Of a stretch of DNA of 64,000 nt, positions 35,185 through 44,640 are shown in pieces. The DNA lies in assembly GCA_010093605.1 (NCBI GenBank), contig MU004195.1, positions 684,708 to 748,707 of the forward strand, given 5' to 3'. The notes under the pieces are model-generated. The model was not told the origin of the DNA, did no database searches, and saw only the letters and a program-made list of their open reading frames with translations. The translations under genes and the position numbers were made by a program. How positions within the stretch are numbered: the stretch's first letter is position 1; the number at the start of each line of letters is the position of its first letter. Source of the stretch: Lophium mytilinum. Taxonomy: Eukaryota; Ascomycota; Dothideomycetes; Mytilinidiales; Mytilinidiaceae.

Positions 35185-38100
35185 ATGACCCGCTCCTCTA
35201 TACCCCCGGCTCTGCTGGAGCTCCGCAGCCCCTCCACACCCTCCGCGCAGATTGCCGCCTTACGCGATCTGAAGAATGAGATTGTGGGCCATGACCAACG
35301 GAAAGAGATGGCTGTACGGAGCGGGGTCGTGGGACCTCTAGTCAGAATACTGAGTGAAGGAGCAAGGAGAGTCGGGAAGAGGAGGAACGGCGGCGGGGTC
35401 GAGCTAAATGGGAGTGCGGGCAGAATAAGAGGTGGCGAAGCCAGGATAGGCGGCGTTCAAGAGGACTGGTCGGCTGAGGACGAGATGAGACTGCAGGCTG
35501 TGCTTGTGGTGGGCAGTCTGGCGCTGGGAGGGCCGGCTTTCGTCACGCCTCTCCTGGCTGGCAACATTCTTCCGCCCCTCCTGGACTCTCTGGCCCCGAG
35601 CGATGTCCCGTCGAAGCTGATCGTGGCTACTTTAAGGACTATTATAACAATTGCGGATGCTGTGGCTTTGGATCGGTCGTGGACGGAGACAGCGGACGGA
35701 CCGCTACGACCCTCAGCCTCGACGGTGATGGCTGCGCAACTATATACGAAGACGGTGTTGGATAGCTTTGCGGAGATCCTTGTGCAGCCGCATCCGTCGA
35801 TGGTCGTGCATCAGGAGATATCACTGACGCTGCAACTAATCACAAAAACGTGCCAGGACGATCGGCAGCGGAATCTACTACTCGGCGCAGGTATTCTGGA
35901 CGTTCTTGCGACGAAACTAGCAGTCATGGCAGCTAGCGGAGATGGAACGCTAAGAGCTATTGGATGCGAATCAAGGCATCAATCTCGAGAAGCGCTCCCG
36001 GCCATGTATCTCCCGGATATCTTAGAGGCAATCTGCGCGATTGTGAAAGGCTCGAATTACCGCACTGCACGGTTTCTATATTCGCAACCCATCATAGAGG
36101 TATTCCCGATGTCCTCTAAGTCAACTGGCGCGAGCGAGATACCAAATCTGGATGGACATAGCGATCGATTCCTCCCTCGACTCCAGGCAGTAGCGAATAA
36201 ACACGAAAGTCAGTTCTCGAAAGCCTTTCCGGCGCTGGGATCGATGTCAATGCTGGGCATGAACCCACAGGGCGACGGGGGGCAATTCGCGCGGATCGCT
36301 AGCTTCACGGAGGCTCACGCAGCGATGAATAGGACCATCTCAGGGGATGAGTTTGAGAGCCCGATTTTTCCGTGGCTGATCAACATCGCGAGGACGCGCC
36401 ATGGATTCGATCGACTGAGCGCGGCGAGGCTACTCAGCATGCTCAAGAAGTATAGCGAGGCTTATCCGTCTGACGAGTCGCCTAAGAACCGGGAGAGGGC
36501 GCTAGCGTTTTTGGTGGTGCCGCTGCTAGTCAATATGATACAGGAGGCGGCGCATAGCTGCGACACGAAGAATAAGAGTCCGCCGGGAAACGCGCAGCAA
36601 AAGGTGAACGATCGGAAGTTCCTTGAGCAGGCGCAGATTGTGCTTGCGGATCTCATCGAGGGTAGTCCGGCGTTGCAGAAGGCTGCTGTGGATGCGAGAG
36701 CCATCCCAACTCTCTGTACGATCTTGAAGCGATCGTTCGACCCGGTCGCGGCCTCGTCGAAACCGCTGTGGAGTCCAAGAACGAGTGCCGAGGATGTAAT
36801 TGATCCGGCTGTCGATCCTGGGTCGAGTACGCTGGGCAGGCCCGGGCTGACTCCCGAGCTTCTACATGCTCTGAGGTATAGGGAAGGCGCTCTGAGGAGC
36901 ATTGCCGCTCTTACGGATAGAGAAGATGCTTACCGAAAGGTTGTTATTGAGAACGGAGCCGTTGCGTGCATCACGGAGGCGTTGGTGCCATACTCCTCGC
37001 AAGAGCTAGAAGAGAACAGTGCGAAACAACCAGGACCTAAAGATGGTAATCCGATACCAGTTCTTATTGCGGCGTGCTGGGCCGCCAGATCGATGTCGCG
37101 GTCTGTTAGCATACTAAGGACGAGTCTGATTGACTATGGCGTTGCGAAGCCAATACACGGGCTTTTGACGCATCCGAATGTGGAGGTGCAGATTGCGGCG
37201 ACGGAGGTGCTGTGCAACCTCGTGTTGCATTTCTCTCCGATGAGAGATGTGAGTTCTTCTTTAGCAGTATTCAACAATCACTTATGTGTCGTTCCGCAGA
37301 GCCTTATCGAAGCGGGATCACTGAAGACCATCTGTGAGCATGCTCATTCGGCGAACTCGAGGATGCGACTGAACAGCCTTTGGGCTCTCAAGCATATGGT
37401 TTTGACAGCGACCAACGAGATCAAGATTAAGTGCCTTGACGAACTAGGAACGGGTTGGTTGATACGGACTATCCAAGGCGAACAAAGAGACTTTCCCGGG
37501 CCACCGAGCCAGAGCCATGTTTCAACCCCTATTGGTATGGGAACACCCAACGCAGCCGGCGAACAGGTGGATCTACTCAATGCCGTCGATGAGCCGAGCA
37601 TGGAAATCGACGAGGAACCATCGTCGTCCGGCGATGAAGACGAGGACAACACCCCCGAAGTTCTCCTCCGCCGACCACCCCATCGCACCTTCAACTCCTC
37701 CACGATTCGCTCAGAACTCAAAGCCATCAAGCAATCCGAACAAGACCCGCGCCTCCGCGCCGAGCACGACGACCTCCGCATCCAAGAGCAAGCCCTCGAC
37801 TTCATCCGCAACCTGATCGCGGAATCCAAAGCCGGCGCCGCGGAAATGATCGACCACCTCCTCAGCACCATCGGCTCAACCCGCTTCTTCGAGATGATGG
37901 CCAGCAAGCTGCGCCCCACGAGCTCCTCGTCCTCGTCGCCCTCGACCATCTTCCCGCCCTCGCCCGCCCGCACGCGCTCCCCATTGTCAAACCCTCGAGA
38001 CCAGGGCCTCACCTTCGGCCAACTCCACTTCAACCAACCTGTGCTCGCCCCTCCCGAGATCCTGCTCTCGGTCGTCTTCATCCTCATCCACATCGCCAAC

Positions 38101-38478
38101 GGCCGCCCGCAGCACCGCGCGCTGCTCGGCCTCGTGCTGCCGCTGTTCCAGCACCCGGACCGCCGCTTGCGCGTCGCGTGCGTGTGGCTAGTCAATAACC
38201 TAACGTGGATGGACGATAGCTCGGATATGCCGGCGGCGCGGGAACGCGCGATGAGCTTGAAGACGCTCGGGGTTGCGGCGAAGGTGAGGGAGTTAACGCA
38301 TGATCAGGATTTGGATACGAGGGAGCGGGCGAAGACGGCCGTGGAGCAGATTGATAAGCTGCTGGACGGGGGGAATGTGGGGCAGGGCATGGGGGGTGGG
38401 ATGGAGGGGGGGTTTGAGGGGAGGAGGCCGTTGGGGAGTGGGTTGGGGGGGATGAGGGGGTGGAGGGGGGGTGATTGA
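35185..38478 (+). CDS. VID28: Armadillo-repeat GID complex subunit Vid28/Gid5 (ARMC8), 1080 aa
   Basis: Exons are 35185-37248 and 37300-38478. The 51-base intron is a multiple of three and has no stop, so the frame reads through it; splicing joins HFSPMRD to SLIEAGSLK, the conserved ARMC8 junction. The start MTRSSIPPALLELRSP leads into armadillo repeats across the protein (AQIAALRDLKNEIVG; CWAARSMSRSV; VEVQIAATEVLCNLV; RMRLNSLWALKHMVL). An acidic insert (DEEPSSSGDEDEDN) lies near residue 800. The last repeats (VACVWLVNNLTWMD) precede a Gly-rich tail. In yeast Gid5 is a scaffold of the GID/CTLH ubiquitin ligase that recruits the Gid4 receptor to destroy gluconeogenic enzymes. Confidence 0.92.
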   Translation: MTRSSIPPALLELRSPSTPSAQIAALRDLKNEIVGHDQRKEMAVRSGVVGPLVRILSEGARRVGKRRNGGGVELNGSAGRIRGGEARIGGVQEDWSAEDEMRLQAVLVVGSLALGGPAFVTPLLAGNILPPLLDSLAPSDVPSKLIVATLRTIITIADAVALDRSWTETADGPLRPSASTVMAAQLYTKTVLDSFAEILVQPHPSMVVHQEISLTLQLITKTCQDDRQRNLLLGAGILDVLATKLAVMAASGDGTLRAIGCESRHQSREALPAMYLPDILEAICAIVKGSNYRTARFLYSQPIIEVFPMSSKSTGASEIPNLDGHSDRFLPRLQAVANKHESQFSKAFPALGSMSMLGMNPQGDGGQFARIASFTEAHAAMNRTISGDEFESPIFPWLINIARTRHGFDRLSAARLLSMLKKYSEAYPSDESPKNRERALAFLVVPLLVNMIQEAAHSCDTKNKSPPGNAQQKVNDRKFLEQAQIVLADLIEGSPALQKAAVDARAIPTLCTILKRSFDPVAASSKPLWSPRTSAEDVIDPAVDPGSSTLGRPGLTPELLHALRYREGALRSIAALTDREDAYRKVVIENGAVACITEALVPYSSQELEENSAKQPGPKDGNPIPVLIAACWAARSMSRSVSILRTSLIDYGVAKPIHGLLTHPNVEVQIAATEVLCNLVLHFSPMRDVSSSLAVFNNHLCVVPQSLIEAGSLKTICEHAHSANSRMRLNSLWALKHMVLTATNEIKIKCLDELGTGWLIRTIQGEQRDFPGPPSQSHVSTPIGMGTPNAAGEQVDLLNAVDEPSMEIDEEPSSSGDEDEDNTPEVLLRRPPHRTFNSSTIRSELKAIKQSEQDPRLRAEHDDLRIQEQALDFIRNLIAESKAGAAEMIDHLLSTIGSTRFFEMMASKLRPTSSSSSSPSTIFPPSPARTRSPLSNPRDQGLTFGQLHFNQPVLAPPEILLSVVFILIHIANGRPQHRALLGLVLPLFQHPDRRLRVACVWLVNNLTWMDDSSDMPAARERAMSLKTLGVAAKVRELTHDQDLDTRERAKTAVEQIDKLLDGGNVGQGMGGGMEGGFEGRRPLGSGLGGMRGWRGGD

Positions 38479-39387
38479 TTGAGCGGAGAGAGGGTGGGGT
38501 TGATTGCGTACGGGTATGGCGTTCTAGGACGGGTCTTCGAAGGAAAGGCGTTTCTGGGGTTGTTTGGGAGGGATGGGTAGTGTGGGAGGTGGTTTTCGTT
38601 GAGGTGGACGACTAAACTGTAAGCGAATTGCGCGCCGTCGATGGCAGAGGGGGTGAATTGCGCGGATTGCGGTGTAGCTTTATAGCGTTATGAAAACATG
38701 AATATGATTGGCATTCGCTGTTGCTATTCTGTTTCACAATCCAAGTCTTAGCACATGGTCAAAAGTAGAATATATTAAGGTGGCCCTACGAAACTTTACG
38801 AGAATCTATGGCTATTGCCTAACGTCGAATATTTGATAAGGTGTCGAGAGTATGACGTTTAGGGCCGTATTACCGGAGTCAATGTGAAAGAGTCCCTGCT
38901 GAGTCCATGACAAAGACGAAGCACTCTAGACTCACAATTAGAAGGTCCAACAACAGCGGCAGCAGCGCTGGAGTCTGATGTGCACGCTTGGAAAGCAAGC
39001 AATTTATCTCATCCCGCTAACTATGCTATCCACTATACCTAACCCGGTTGAGGTTATTTTTAGCGGGCATTTTGGGTGACTAAGCGTTAGTGCTTTTTAC
39101 ACTACCTAGCACCTCTCCCTGTCTCTCAACTCTCAAACTCCCAGTTCCCATCATCTCATCGAATGAGTGCTAATTTCAATCCTCGCATATTCCACGACAG
39201 TCATAACATTAAGGCCTCAATCAGTGATGTCTAAAAAGTGTACTCTTTTTATCAGTCAGTAGCTCTATGTGTTTGTCCAAGGTTCTTTGGTCTAGACCGG
39301 AAACCGGGCTATAACAGTTCTTTCAAGGTGCCATGCCTATGTATACACAGCAACAAAGAGCCCGTAGCGTCTCGAAGCCCCTGATTT
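38479..39387. other. Intergenic, no gene seen
   Basis: Convergent 3' flanks of VID28 and the reductase gene. AT content rises towards the middle. No open frame of note. Confidence 0.5.
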
Positions 39388-40497
39388 CTATTCGTTCAGC
39401 GCGGGAAGCGCGACCTCCGGTACGAGGCCCTCAACCAAGCCGTCTTGCTCGTATCGTTTGATATCATTGACCATATCCACGACCGAGTCCTTCCAATTTT
39501 TCCATCCCTTTCCAAAGGCCGCCTCCGCTCTTGAGATATCTGTCTTGACAAACCCCTCTGGTATTACCACGTTCTCTGCTCCGGCTGGGACTCGATTCTT
39601 CAACTCGGGGTACTTCTCTCGGATGAAGTTAGCGATCGTATTCTCGTTCAACATGTCATCGGCGTGAAAGAGATAGCGGAGGTTTCCAGGTATAGATGGC
39701 GAGAGAGATTTTAGGTGGAACGCGGCCACATCTTCGACATCCCTAAGACGATTGTTAGCTTCCTTCACTAATGTGGGAGGGTAAGTGGAGGCTTACATGT
39801 AGTAGGGGAATTGCCATCCAGGGGTTTCCACGTCGAAAAGCCCTCTGTAGAACCCTCCAGTACCTCCAAGATGCTGCCGATTGAGCTTCGCACCCGGTTG
39901 AATGCTCTTTCCGATGATGGATGGCGCCAGGAGATAGACTAGCTCGAAGGATGGCTTCTTCTCCTCCATGTAGGCCCACGCCTCTTGCTCTGAAATTGTT
40001 TTGGAGTATGCATAGGCGTTGAAAACGTTCTCAACCCCTTGTTCTAGAGTCAACGAGTTCCAGTCCTTTTCGGAGATCGTCTTTCCGACGGCAAGCTCGT
40101 CCGGGATCTTGAACGTGGACACAATACTTCCAGTGATGATGAGTCGCTTGACTGTCGGTGAGGCAGCGGCAGCATCAAGTACATTCTCCTCGATGATCGA
40201 AACAGGCTTGATGATTTCCTCGAGGAAGTTAGAATAGCTCAAGGGGGTGGCGGCATGGATGATTGCGGATGCCTTCTTCGCCGACTCGTGGAATGCGTTC
40301 GGGACTGTCATGTCCGGAATCTCAGTGAAGGTGAGTCTGCCGGACTCCACTGCCTTCTCGTATTGCTTTGTGAGAGCATCCTTGTTCTTTGCGAAAGATC
40401 GAATGACGGCGTTGACAGTGTGGCCTTCGCCCAGGAGCTGCTCTAGAATCACCGCCCCTAGGTTGCCCGACGCGCCGGTAAGAAGGATATAGGCCAT
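39388..40497 (-). CDS. Extended SDR, Gre2/dihydroflavonol-reductase-like, 351 aa
   Basis: Exons are 40497-39797 and 39742-39388; phase 2 fits (YYM-DVEDVA) and the intron has a GCTAAC branch point. The NAD(P)-binding Rossmann motif is TGASGNLG (residues 7-14), with the usual HAATP near residue 83 and the YxxxK active site in AYAYSK. Family members reduce aldehydes and ketones with NADPH; yeast Gre2 acts on methylglyoxal and isovaleraldehyde. The length is typical. It is divergent from the SDR gene at 41851, sharing 1.35 kb of upstream DNA. The substrate cannot be read from the sequence. Confidence 0.92.
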
Positions 40498-41850
40498 TTT
40501 AGATTCGAATTGAAGCTTAAGGAAGACAGTTCTTTCTCAATCAGATTCGACTAAGTTGGAGTATCTAAGAGGGTTGGAGGAGTTGATTGATCTACTCCGA
40601 ACACTGTTGGTGAGTATTTATCCATCTCCGGAGTCGTTAAGAGCTTCTTTCGAACACTGTGTTCAGTCTTCGTAATCAGGCTTTCCATTTGGTCTGTATA
40701 AGGAATGTATTTCCAATATCCAAAGACCCTTGAAGAAAGCTAGGTTGATGACTATTCATCGCCGGTATCTGATTGGTTGGTGTGGACTACCTGGAACCCC
40801 AATCTCGCTTACTTATCCTACCGTGGATCGCAAACGTCCACCGTAGTACACGAACGCCCACCGATCACTAAACAAAGAGCTAGATCACGTTCTTCAAGGA
40901 TCATTGTCACACCAATCGCTAGATCTTTCTACCGAGGAGTGGTAAGTAAGCAAAGACCGAAGTGCGAGATCGTGGCTTGCATTTACCGCGCGACCTCTTT
41001 CCAGTAATTATGACCGTATTGGGCTAGTACCGTACCCATCTCCTGCCTATTTCATGGCCTTCTACGATTCCTAAGCCTATGTTGCAGAGAGAAGCTGTTC
41101 ATTTGACGAGGGTGCAACTGTTCGGAGAAAAGAGTTTTTTTTGTCATCACGACAGATCATGTTGATGTGGAGTAAGAACCGCTCAATCAATTGAATGAGC
41201 CTTGACCCAATGGCGCAGGCTGTGGAAACACGTTACAAAGCGTCATGATAGGTGTCCCCATTGTGTGGTTGGTGGTACGCGTTACTCGGACCTCCTCCGC
41301 TTCTTTGGAGGCGCCTTTGTGAACTAACCAGCCCTTTTCTTCAATTGGCTAAGCAGGCGGTAGATGTGGGGTCGCGTAAGCCTGGGTCCAGTAAAAGCAT
41401 GCCAAGATATACAACCATGATGTATTCACGAAAAGATCTCCACCAAACGGCTCCATGCAGTTGGCGATAATAATTAAGGTTCTGTTGTCCAAACAAGGCT
41501 ATTTTGAGGGTAAGGATAGACGGCGACACCAGCCCTCATGCGATGGAACATAGATGAGGCATCATCAAAGCGATCGGCCTAACATGAGGACCGATGAATC
41601 TACGCCAACTCGATACTGTGCTATAGCTTGAAGCTTCGGAGGGAAAGAGCTCACGTCTGATACAAGTATAAGACGTCGCAGCTTCTCAGACTTCACAACT
41701 AACTCCAACAACCTTCGAACTTCACCAAGCCAACTACCGACTACCAATTACCACCCAACACCAACCACCGACTATCAACCAATCCTCACCAAGAGACTCA
41801 CCTTCTCCGTAAGTTCGCTTCGAAACCAATCTTCCACAAATTCCTTCGCC
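40498..41850. promoter_or_regulatory. Shared upstream region of two divergent SDR genes
   Basis: No gene seen in 1.35 kb between the divergent starts. The right end (41690-41850) is a CA-rich leader. The arrangement allows joint control but does not prove it. Confidence 0.4.
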
Positions 41851-42881
41851 ATGCTCCCTCCTCCTCTCTTCGCGGCCCCAGTGCCCGAATGGCGCAACGA
41901 GACCTACGCCGCCATCGACCCCAGCAACGCGGAGCTCTCAATGGCAGGTAAGACCATCGTGATCACGGGAGGCGGCACCGGAATCGGTCGCGAGACTGTC
42001 CGAGCCTTCGCCATCGCCGGCGCAACAACAATCCACATCCTAGGCCGAACTCAATCCTCGCTTTCAGAGACCAAGCAAATCGTAGAGAAGGATGTCTCGG
42101 GCAGCAGCATAATCATCCACGTCGCCGACGTGACAGACCTGGCTAGCGTGGAGAAGGCAGCGGCCGAAGTAGGCGCCTGGGACGTCTTCGTGTCGAACGC
42201 GGGCTACCTCCCCAAAAGCAAGACGCTGGATAAGCTCGATCTTGCGGACTGGTGGCAGGGGTTTGAGGTATGTTCTTTTCCTCCTCAACATCGCTCCCCC
42301 CTTGGTACGTCATGTGGTGATTCAACAATTGATGCAATTTATAGATCAACGTTAAAGGCAACCTCATCGTCGCCAAAGCCTTCCTCCCCTCCCGAAAACC
42401 ATCCGCCTCCCTCGTCGCCGTCGCATCCGCAGTCGTCAGCCTTCCCGCTGCGCTGCTTGAAGGTGGCTCTTCCTACGTCGTGTCCAAGCTCGCTACTATC
42501 AAGCTCTTCGAGTTCGTGGCGGCTGAGTACCCGGATGTGCAGGTGTTGACGGTGCATCCCGGCGTGGTTGATACGGCTATGAACAAGAAGTCGGAGATTG
42601 ACGGGTTGCCCATGGATGATGGTGAGTCCAGACCCAGATCCCTAACAGTCCTACTACCCCAAGATAAAGTACGGAAATTTAACGGCTTTGTGTGATGTCT
42701 AGTCAAACTCCCGGCGCATTTCATCTTGTGGGCTGCGAGTCCCGAGGCGGCATTTGCGAAGGGCAGGTTCTTGTGGTGCAACTGGGATGTTCAGCAGCTG
42801 AAGGCGCTGAAGAAGGTGCAGGAGGAGCCGCTGTTCTTGACGTCGGGGATCTTGGGGTGGCCGTTTGAGCATACTGGTTAG
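41851..42881 (+). CDS. Classical short-chain dehydrogenase/reductase, 290 aa
   Basis: Exons are 41851-42267, 42345-42621 and 42703-42881; phases 0 and 1 fit. The cofactor motif is TGGGTGIG (from about residue 39), followed by NAG in FVSNAGYL. The active site is SSYVVSK (Ser-Tyr-Lys), followed by HPGVVDTAM. An N-terminal extension of about 30 residues (MLPPPLFAAPVPEWRN) is common in fungal SDRs of this type. It is a soluble oxidoreductase, probably NADP-dependent (Arg after GRT). The substrate is unknown. Confidence 0.93.
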
Positions 42882-43168
42882 GTCTGGTGTGGCAGAGCGG
42901 TGGGTCGGGAAAAGCCTTCATATAGGCAAAGTAGGAAGTTTAGATCTCTAATCACTCTCATTAAGCTGATCTCATGATGTGTACTGTGCTTCTCAAGTCA
43001 CACTAAGTCTCGGTGAGTGTATTTGATAAGTACTATGTAAAACTACATAGCTTAAGGGTATGGGGATTTTTGACACCCACGTTGATTACTAGAATACTCA
43101 CTAATACCTAGACAGAAATGTGTATATTGGTTACTCGTTCCAGCTGCGTCTCTCAACTTTAATGCAAG
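42882..43168. other. AT-rich flank of the tRNA-like array
   Basis: No gene. The sequence becomes AT-rich after the SDR stop codon and stays so until about 43500. Confidence 0.5.
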
Positions 43169-43276
43169 TTGATGTGGTTTAGTTGGCTATAATAGTTCTG
43201 CTGGAGTAATAACTCCGCGGAAAGGACCCGAGTTTAATCCTTAGCGCTAACCGCTCACTCTCCCCTATCTTTTTTT
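43169..43276 (+). repeat. tRNA-like unit, copy 1 (decayed)
   Basis: Body 43169-43252, with a T7 run at 43270-43276. Compared with copy 3 it keeps the A-box region (TGGTTTAGTTGGCT) but the T-arm reads GAGTTTAATCC. The acceptor stem is changed on both sides. The middle has a hairpin GGAGT-AATA-ACTCC inside an outer stem TTCTGC/GCGGAA. Confidence 0.7.
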
Positions 43277-43364
43277 ACACCTCTTACTAATATATATATA
43301 GATCATAGTATATATAAGGTTCTAAATTAGCCGTCTCTTTTAACCTTATTATAAGTTAGTATAG

Positions 43365-43467
43365 TTTTGGTTAGCTATAATACTTTCTACTGCTTCCTGC
43401 CTAGTAAGTGTAAGAGACCTGAGTTTAATCCTCGGCGCCGACCGTTCGCTTTCTATTATCTCTTTTT
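43365..43467 (+). repeat. tRNA-like unit, copy 2 (decayed)
   Basis: Body 43365-43443, with a T5 run at 43463-43467. The 3' half (CCTCGGCGCCGACC) equals copy 3 but the 5' half is more changed (GTTAGTATAGTTTTGGTTAGCTATAAT, read in two parts). A weak hairpin (CTACT...AGTAA) sits in the middle. Confidence 0.65.
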
Positions 43468-43495
43468 GCTTATATCCCCGAAACTTCGTTACAAG

Positions 43496-43609
43496 TCGGT
43501 GTGGTTTAGTTGGCTATAATGGTTCCGCGGCGGCTGCAAGTCCAGCCATACCCGGAAAGGACCCGAGTTCGATCCTCGGCGCCGACCCTTCGCTCTCTAT
43601 TATGTTTTT
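43496..43609 (+). repeat. tRNA-like unit, copy 3 (best preserved)
   Basis: Body 43496-43587. The ends GTCGGTG and CGCCGAC pair perfectly as a 7-bp acceptor stem (one G-T). The A box TGGTTTAGTTGGCT is at 43502-43515 and the B box GAGTTCGATCC at 43565-43575 within a perfect T-arm (CCGAG/CTCGG). A T5 run at 43605-43609 would end Pol III transcription. The anticodon-arm position holds stem TTCCG/CGGAA, but the 25 bases between contain a second hairpin (GGCTG...CAGCC) and no U33-anticodon loop. It could be a tRNA pseudogene, a tRNA with an odd intron, or a tRNA-derived SINE head. Confidence 0.7.
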
Positions 43610-44156
43610 GCTTGTGGTGCTGTAGAGGAGATGTGTGTGGAAGAGATGGGTAGACAGCAAGGTAAGGAATACGAGTCACGGATGCCTGGGCAGCCATCTT
43701 TCAGAATAGTAGAGCCAAGTAGTTCTATCTTACGCCGTTCAAGAGAGACATCACCTAATCGATCAGGCTATAAGAAGCCTAACGACATGCAGCAATATGG
43801 AATGCCAAGTCGAGTACACCAAGAATGATTCGTTTAACAAGGATGTATGATGGGAAGTCTATATTGTCTACCTTTCCTGCGACGTTCTCCGCCATAAGTC
43901 TAGAAATTTCGGTTTCGTAATAGGCATACTCATTCAAGAGCCCAGGTATCCTACTGTGATCCGAAATAAGCACTGGTAGATTAACACGAGGCCCCCGCAA
44001 ACACATCACGAAGTCAGAGTACGAAACGCAACACCATTGCGCTACACTACGCTTTCGCACCTTATATGTGGTGGTTTTTGTTTCTATGGGGCCTGATACC
44101 CGCCCTCTTGTGGAAAGAATCAAATAGACGACAACGCCACTCCATTAATCTACCGT
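43610..44156. other. No gene seen
   Basis: Short open frames only. The minus-strand frame 43779-44123 has no ATG-anchored, domain-bearing content that I can support. Confidence 0.45.
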
Positions 44157-44640
44157 CTACTGCTCGCACACACGAGGTCCACTTGCCTGCCATGAAAGCC
44201 TTACTACGAGCGTGACTGGCCTCCATCTGCGAACTTCTCTCATCTCCTTCTCCAAGGCCGCGATCTCAGTCAGATACTCTATCCTCGGTTGTTGGAGCTG
44301 ATGAAAGGTCTCCTCCTGCCTCCGAAGTTCCTCTGCGGTGGGTGGATCATAGACCCGCGGAAGCCGAATAGCAGCCTTGTGATCGTTGCAGATCTGAAGG
44401 TCCCTTTGGCATTTCTCAAGTCGTTGCCTTCGGTTGTCGGCCAAGCCGACGGAGGAGGGGCTGGACCAGGCAAGGCCTCATCTTCGGTAAACTCTGCATC
44501 CTCTCGCTGTCACAGTAGGTGTCGGGAGAGCTGTCACCTCCGAATCCTCCGCGGGCTAACCACCAATCAGACTCGTCAAAATCGGTTCGCAACGAGACAT
44601 CTAGTCCCAACAAGACGGCAATAAGAAGGAATTGCTGAAA
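44157..44640 (-). pseudogene. Possible broken coiled-coil gene fragment
   Basis: Reading down the minus strand, protein-like sequence uses three frames in turn: FDESDWWLARGGFGGDSS, then an acidic Pro-rich stretch (FTEDEALPGPAPPPSA), then a helical part (DNRRQRLEKCQRDLQI to IAALEKEMREVRRW). No GT-AG pairs at the changes explain it, so two frameshifts are likely. The family is unknown. It might instead be a real small gene with non-obvious introns. Confidence 0.3.
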
